DNA from: GCA-2718035 sp964435285
Lineage (GTDB): Bacteria > Bacteroidota > Bacteroidia > Flavobacteriales > TMED113
Assembly: GCA_964435285.1 (NCBI GenBank)
Contig: CAYSYA010000007.1
Coordinates: 59,164 to 123,163, forward strand
DNA: 64,000 bases
Direction of reading: 5' to 3'
In this document: piece after piece, positions 61,657 to 64,000 of the stretch
How the letters are laid out: each line of letters begins with the position of its first letter
Numbering within the stretch: position 1 is the first letter of the stretch
Notes under the pieces: model-generated
Seen by the model: the letters and a program-made list of their open reading frames with translations, nothing else
What the model was told of the DNA's origin: nothing
The model's database searches: none
Program-made: the position numbers and the translations under genes

Positions 61657-62226
61657 TTATTGTTTTTTAACTTGCATGTAACTCAATTCAAGTGCAGTTT
61701 TTCTTCCAAATATCTTAACCATAACTTGTAATTTACGTTTTTCTTCATTAACTGATTCAATAACGGCATCAAAGCCATTAAATGGACCATCAATTACCTT
61801 TATTGATTCTCCCACGTAGAAAGGAATGTTAATTTGCTCATCTTCTTTTGACAACTCATCAACTTTACCAAGAATTCTATTGACTTCTTTTTTCCTTAGT
61901 GGAAGTGGAACCCCCCCTCTCGTTGCTCCTAAAAATCCAATTACATTTAAAACATTTTTTATAGTAATAATTAATTCTGCAAATAGATGAGCATTAATAA
62001 GTACATAGCCTGGAAAAAAACTTCTCTCTTTACTAATCTTTTTACCATTTTTGATTTGAAAAACCTTTTCCATTGGGATTAATATTTCCGAGACATACTT
62101 CTCCATTTTTTTTTGAGCTAATTCTTTTTCAATATAAAGTTTAACTTTATGTTCTTTTCCTGAGATCGCCTTAACAACATACCATTTAAAATCAAGTTTA
62201 TTTTTTTTTAATTTTTCTTCAGTCAT
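61657..62226 (-). CDS. nusG: Transcription termination/antitermination protein NusG
   Basis: A 189-residue factor with the NGN domain (KWYVVKAISGKEHKVKLYIE, SFFPGYVLINAHL) and a C-terminal KOW domain (ESIKVIDGPFNGFDAVIESV). It binds RNA polymerase and links it to Rho or to S10 of the ribosome. It lies two bases from rplK and eleven from secE. Confidence 0.98.
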   Translation of the reverse strand: MTEEKLKKNKLDFKWYVVKAISGKEHKVKLYIEKELAQKKMEKYVSEILIPMEKVFQIKNGKKISKERSFFPGYVLINAHLFAELIITIKNVLNVIGFLGATRGGVPLPLRKKEVNRILGKVDELSKEDEQINIPFYVGESIKVIDGPFNGFDAVIESVNEEKRKLQVMVKIFGRKTALELSYMQVKKQ

Positions 62227-62237
62227 AAGTCAAAAAT

Positions 62238-62420
62238 TTAGAAAAAATTAAAAAATAAATCAATTAATTTCTTTGAGGAAGTATCCATAACGTAGATTAT
62301 AGCAGCAATAAAAATTGAGCAAACAGCAACCACGAGTGAACTAGCCTGCAACTGTGTTAAAGTAGGCCAAGAAACCTTATTCTTTAACTCGTCATAACAA
62401 GATTTAATATATTCTATCAT
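62238..62420 (-). CDS. secE: Preprotein translocase subunit SecE
   Basis: A 60-residue membrane protein: amphipathic helix YIKSCYDELKNKVSWPTLTQ, then a single transmembrane segment (about residues 28-48, SLVVAVCSIFIAAIIYVMD). This is the short SecE form of most bacteria. It clamps SecY. Confidence 0.95.
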   Translation of the reverse strand: MIEYIKSCYDELKNKVSWPTLTQLQASSLVVAVCSIFIAAIIYVMDTSSKKLIDLFFNFF

Positions 62421-62439
62421 AATATAATACTTATCAAAG

Positions 62440-62510
62440 CACGGGTAGAGAGAGTCGAACTCCCATCAACGGTTTTGGAGACCGCTATGCTACCATTACA
62501 CCATACCCGT
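62440..62510 (-). tRNA. tRNA-Trp (anticodon CCA)
   Basis: Acceptor ACGGGTA/TACCCGT, anticodon stem GCGGT/ACCGT around loop CTCCAAA (anticodon CCA), T loop with GTTCGAC, discriminator G. It sits between tuf and secE, a typical bacterial location. Confidence 0.96.
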
Positions 62511-62539
62511 AAATGATAGGAATTCTTTTTCTCAGTTAA

Positions 62540-63727
62540 TTACTCAATTATTTCAGTAACTTGTCCCGCTCCTACTGTTCTACCACCTTCTCTAATTGCA
62601 AAACGAACTCCCTTACTAATTGCAACAGTGTTAATTAGTTCAACTGTAATTGATAAATTATCACCTGGCATGCACATTTCAGTTCCTTCAGGAAGAGTAA
62701 TTTCACCAGTCACGTCCGTAGTTCTAATGTAAAACTGTGGACGATACTTATTGTGAAATGGTGTATGACGACCTCCTTCTTCTTTTTTCAAAACATAAAC
62801 TTCTGCTTTAAACTTCTTATGTGGAGTAACAGAACCTGGCTTAGCAATAACCATTCCTCTTTTAATATCAGTTTTTTCAATTCCTCTTAAAAGAATTCCA
62901 GCATTATCACCTGCTTCTCCCCTGTCTAGAATTTTTCTAAACATCTCAATACCAGTAACTGTTGAAGAAAGCTTTTCAGCTCCCATTCCAATAATATCTA
63001 CAGGGTCTCCTGTGTTAACTACCCCAGACTCAATTCTTCCAGTTGCTACAGTTCCTCTACCAGTAATTGTAAAGACATCTTCAATAGGCATCAAAAAATC
63101 TAAATCTACGTCTCTCTTTGGCATTTCAATCCAAGAGTCAACACCTGCCATTAATTCCATAATTTTGTCTTCCCACTGAGCTTCACCATTTAAACCACCA
63201 AGAGCTGATCCTGTGATAATCGGAGTATTATCACCATCAAATTCATAGAAACTTAACAATTCTCTAATTTCCATTTCTACTAGCTCAAGAAGTTCAGCAT
63301 CGTCAACCATATCAGCTTTGTTCATAAAAACAACCATTCTAGGTACTCCTACCTGTCTAGCAAGTAAGATGTGTTCTCTTGTTTGAGGCATTGGACCGTC
63401 TGTTGCAGCAACTACCATTATTGCTCCATCCATTTGAGCAGCACCCGTTACCATGTTTTTTACGTAATCAGCGTGACCTGGACAATCTACGTGAGCATAG
63501 TGTCTATTCTCAGTTTCATACTCAACGTGTGAAGTGTTAATTGTTATTCCTCTTTCTTTTTCTTCCGGTGCATTATCTATCGCATCGAAGTCCCTTACTT
63601 CAGAGAGACCTTTTTTTGAAAGAACTTTTGTAATAGCAGCAGTTAATGTTGTTTTACCGTGATCTACGTGACCAATAGTACCAATATTAAGGTGCGGCTT
63701 ACTACGTTGAAAATTTTCTTTTGCCAT
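62540..63727 (-). CDS. tuf: Elongation factor Tu
   Basis: A 395-residue GTPase delivering aminoacyl-tRNA to the ribosome: GHVDHGKT (residues 19-26), RGITINTSHVEYET, DCPGHADYV, NKADMVDD and domain III ending GGRTVGAGQVTEIIE. Only one copy is in this window. A 127-base spacer with a stem-loop separates it from tRNA-Gly. Confidence 0.99.
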   Translation of the reverse strand: MAKENFQRSKPHLNIGTIGHVDHGKTTLTAAITKVLSKKGLSEVRDFDAIDNAPEEKERGITINTSHVEYETENRHYAHVDCPGHADYVKNMVTGAAQMDGAIMVVAATDGPMPQTREHILLARQVGVPRMVVFMNKADMVDDAELLELVEMEIRELLSFYEFDGDNTPIITGSALGGLNGEAQWEDKIMELMAGVDSWIEMPKRDVDLDFLMPIEDVFTITGRGTVATGRIESGVVNTGDPVDIIGMGAEKLSSTVTGIEMFRKILDRGEAGDNAGILLRGIEKTDIKRGMVIAKPGSVTPHKKFKAEVYVLKKEEGGRHTPFHNKYRPQFYIRTTDVTGEITLPEGTEMCMPGDNLSITVELINTVAISKGVRFAIREGGRTVGAGQVTEIIE

Positions 63728-63822
63728 GACTTATTGTTTTAAAATTATTATTAAACTATTTATTATTAATTATTACTATTTATTATTCACCAAAACCAGA
63801 TTTAAAATCTAGCTTTTTAATT

Positions 63823-63847
63823 AACAATTTAAAATACTTAAATTGTT
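63823..63847 (-). promoter_or_regulatory. Stem-loop between tRNA-Gly and tuf
   Basis: AACAATTTAA (63823-63832) pairs perfectly with TTAAATTGTT (63838-63847) around a 5-base loop. It lies eight bases from the tRNA-Gly 3' end. It may help RNA processing or cause partial termination; the U-run after it on the minus strand is poor, so a full terminator is unlikely. The rest of 63728-63822 shows no TAnnTTTG element. Confidence 0.5.
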
Positions 63848-63854
63848 TCTTTTG

Positions 63855-63927
63855 AGCGGAAGACGAGACTCGAACCCGCGACCCTCAGCTTGGAAGGCTG
63901 ATGCTCTACCAACTGAGCTACTCCCGC
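63855..63927 (-). tRNA. tRNA-Gly (anticodon TCC)
   Basis: Acceptor GCGGGAG/CTTCCGC with one G-T pair, D arm GCTC..GAGC, anticodon stem TCAGC/GCTGA around CTTCCAA (TCC), T arm CGCGG with TTCGAGT, and discriminator T, usual for bacterial tRNA-Gly. Confidence 0.96.
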
Positions 63928-63946
63928 AAAATATTTAATCCCAAAG

Positions 63947-64000
63947 TGGGGGAAAGAGGATTCGAACCTCTGAAGGCTAAGCCAGCAGATTTACAGTCTG
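63947..64000 (-). tRNA. tRNA-Tyr (anticodon GTA), 5' part beyond the window
   Basis: The visible 3' portion shows the anticodon loop with GTA (63992-63994), a long variable arm (class II), T arm AGAGG/CCTCT with TTCGAAT, and the 3' acceptor strand TTCCCCC with discriminator A. It lies 19 bases from tRNA-Gly, so it is one unit with it and tuf. Confidence 0.92.

Overview
This window is an almost gap-free, strongly AT-rich chromosomal segment of a bacterium of the Bacteroidota, most likely a marine-type, streamlined member of the Flavobacteriales. The evidence is: type IX secretion (T9SS) C-terminal sorting signals on two secreted proteins; a TonB-dependent receptor with a CarboxypepD_reg-like domain; the order rpmB / rpmG / DUF4295 / ftsY / bshC; DUF3467 directly after rpoC; a split transketolase; ruvX-def-mazG; and recurrent TAnnTTTG promoter elements, the -7 motif of Bacteroidota housekeeping promoters. 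I saw no AGGAGG-like ribosome binding sites before the starts I inspected, as expected for this phylum. Seven genes appear to start with TTG or GTG. No gene-free stretch exceeds 300 bases. I saw no insertion sequence, phage gene, integrase, CRISPR array or rRNA.

Layout. 1-8.7 kb (minus strand): bacillithiol enzyme BshC (cut by the edge), SRP receptor FtsY with a very large Glu/Pro/Ser repeat, bL38-type DUF4295, bL33, an M1 metallopeptidase lodged between rpmG and rpmB, CinA, RNase Y, ZapA and its coiled-coil neighbour. 8.8-15.2 kb: envelope and secreted proteins (M23 peptidase, TonB receptor, M43 peptidase) and ornithine aminotransferase. 15.2-20.9 kb: rRNA methyltransferase, orphan phosphoribosyltransferase, threonine aldolase, shikimate kinase, SDR, a YghO-like GNAT protein, tRNA-Lys and tRNA-Leu. 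20.9-29.7 kb: split transketolase, class-III aminotransferase, ferritin, MnmD-like methyltransferase, M42 peptidase, YceI, two NTP pyrophosphohydrolases, Def and RuvX. 29.7-36.4 kb: glycosyltransferase and a tRNA-modification/maturation run (tsaC, cca, miaA) on plus, meeting pyrR-pyrB-small protein-T9SS protein on minus. 36.4-51.2 kb: rpsA/ispH divergent pair, fused IcmF mutase, ValS, DUF1573 protein, aminotransferase, NamZ, FtsX-like permease, CysM, DUF3467. 51.2-64 kb (minus): the classic tRNA-Tyr, tRNA-Gly, tuf, tRNA-Trp, secE, nusG, rplK, rplA, rplJ, rplL, rpoB, rpoC cluster.

Most of the content is housekeeping: translation, transcription, tRNA modification, nucleotide sanitation, envelope biogenesis and central carbon/amino-acid metabolism. 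The unusual signals are repeats or arrangements rather than a new multi-gene system. They are an in-frame hexanucleotide expansion in ftsY, a 15-nt repeat tail in rplJ, a terminator hairpin that leaves no room for a promoter before pyrR, an M1 peptidase gene inside a ribosomal-protein operon, and convergent genes whose stop codons interlock on four bases. I did not find a convincing undescribed multi-gene system.
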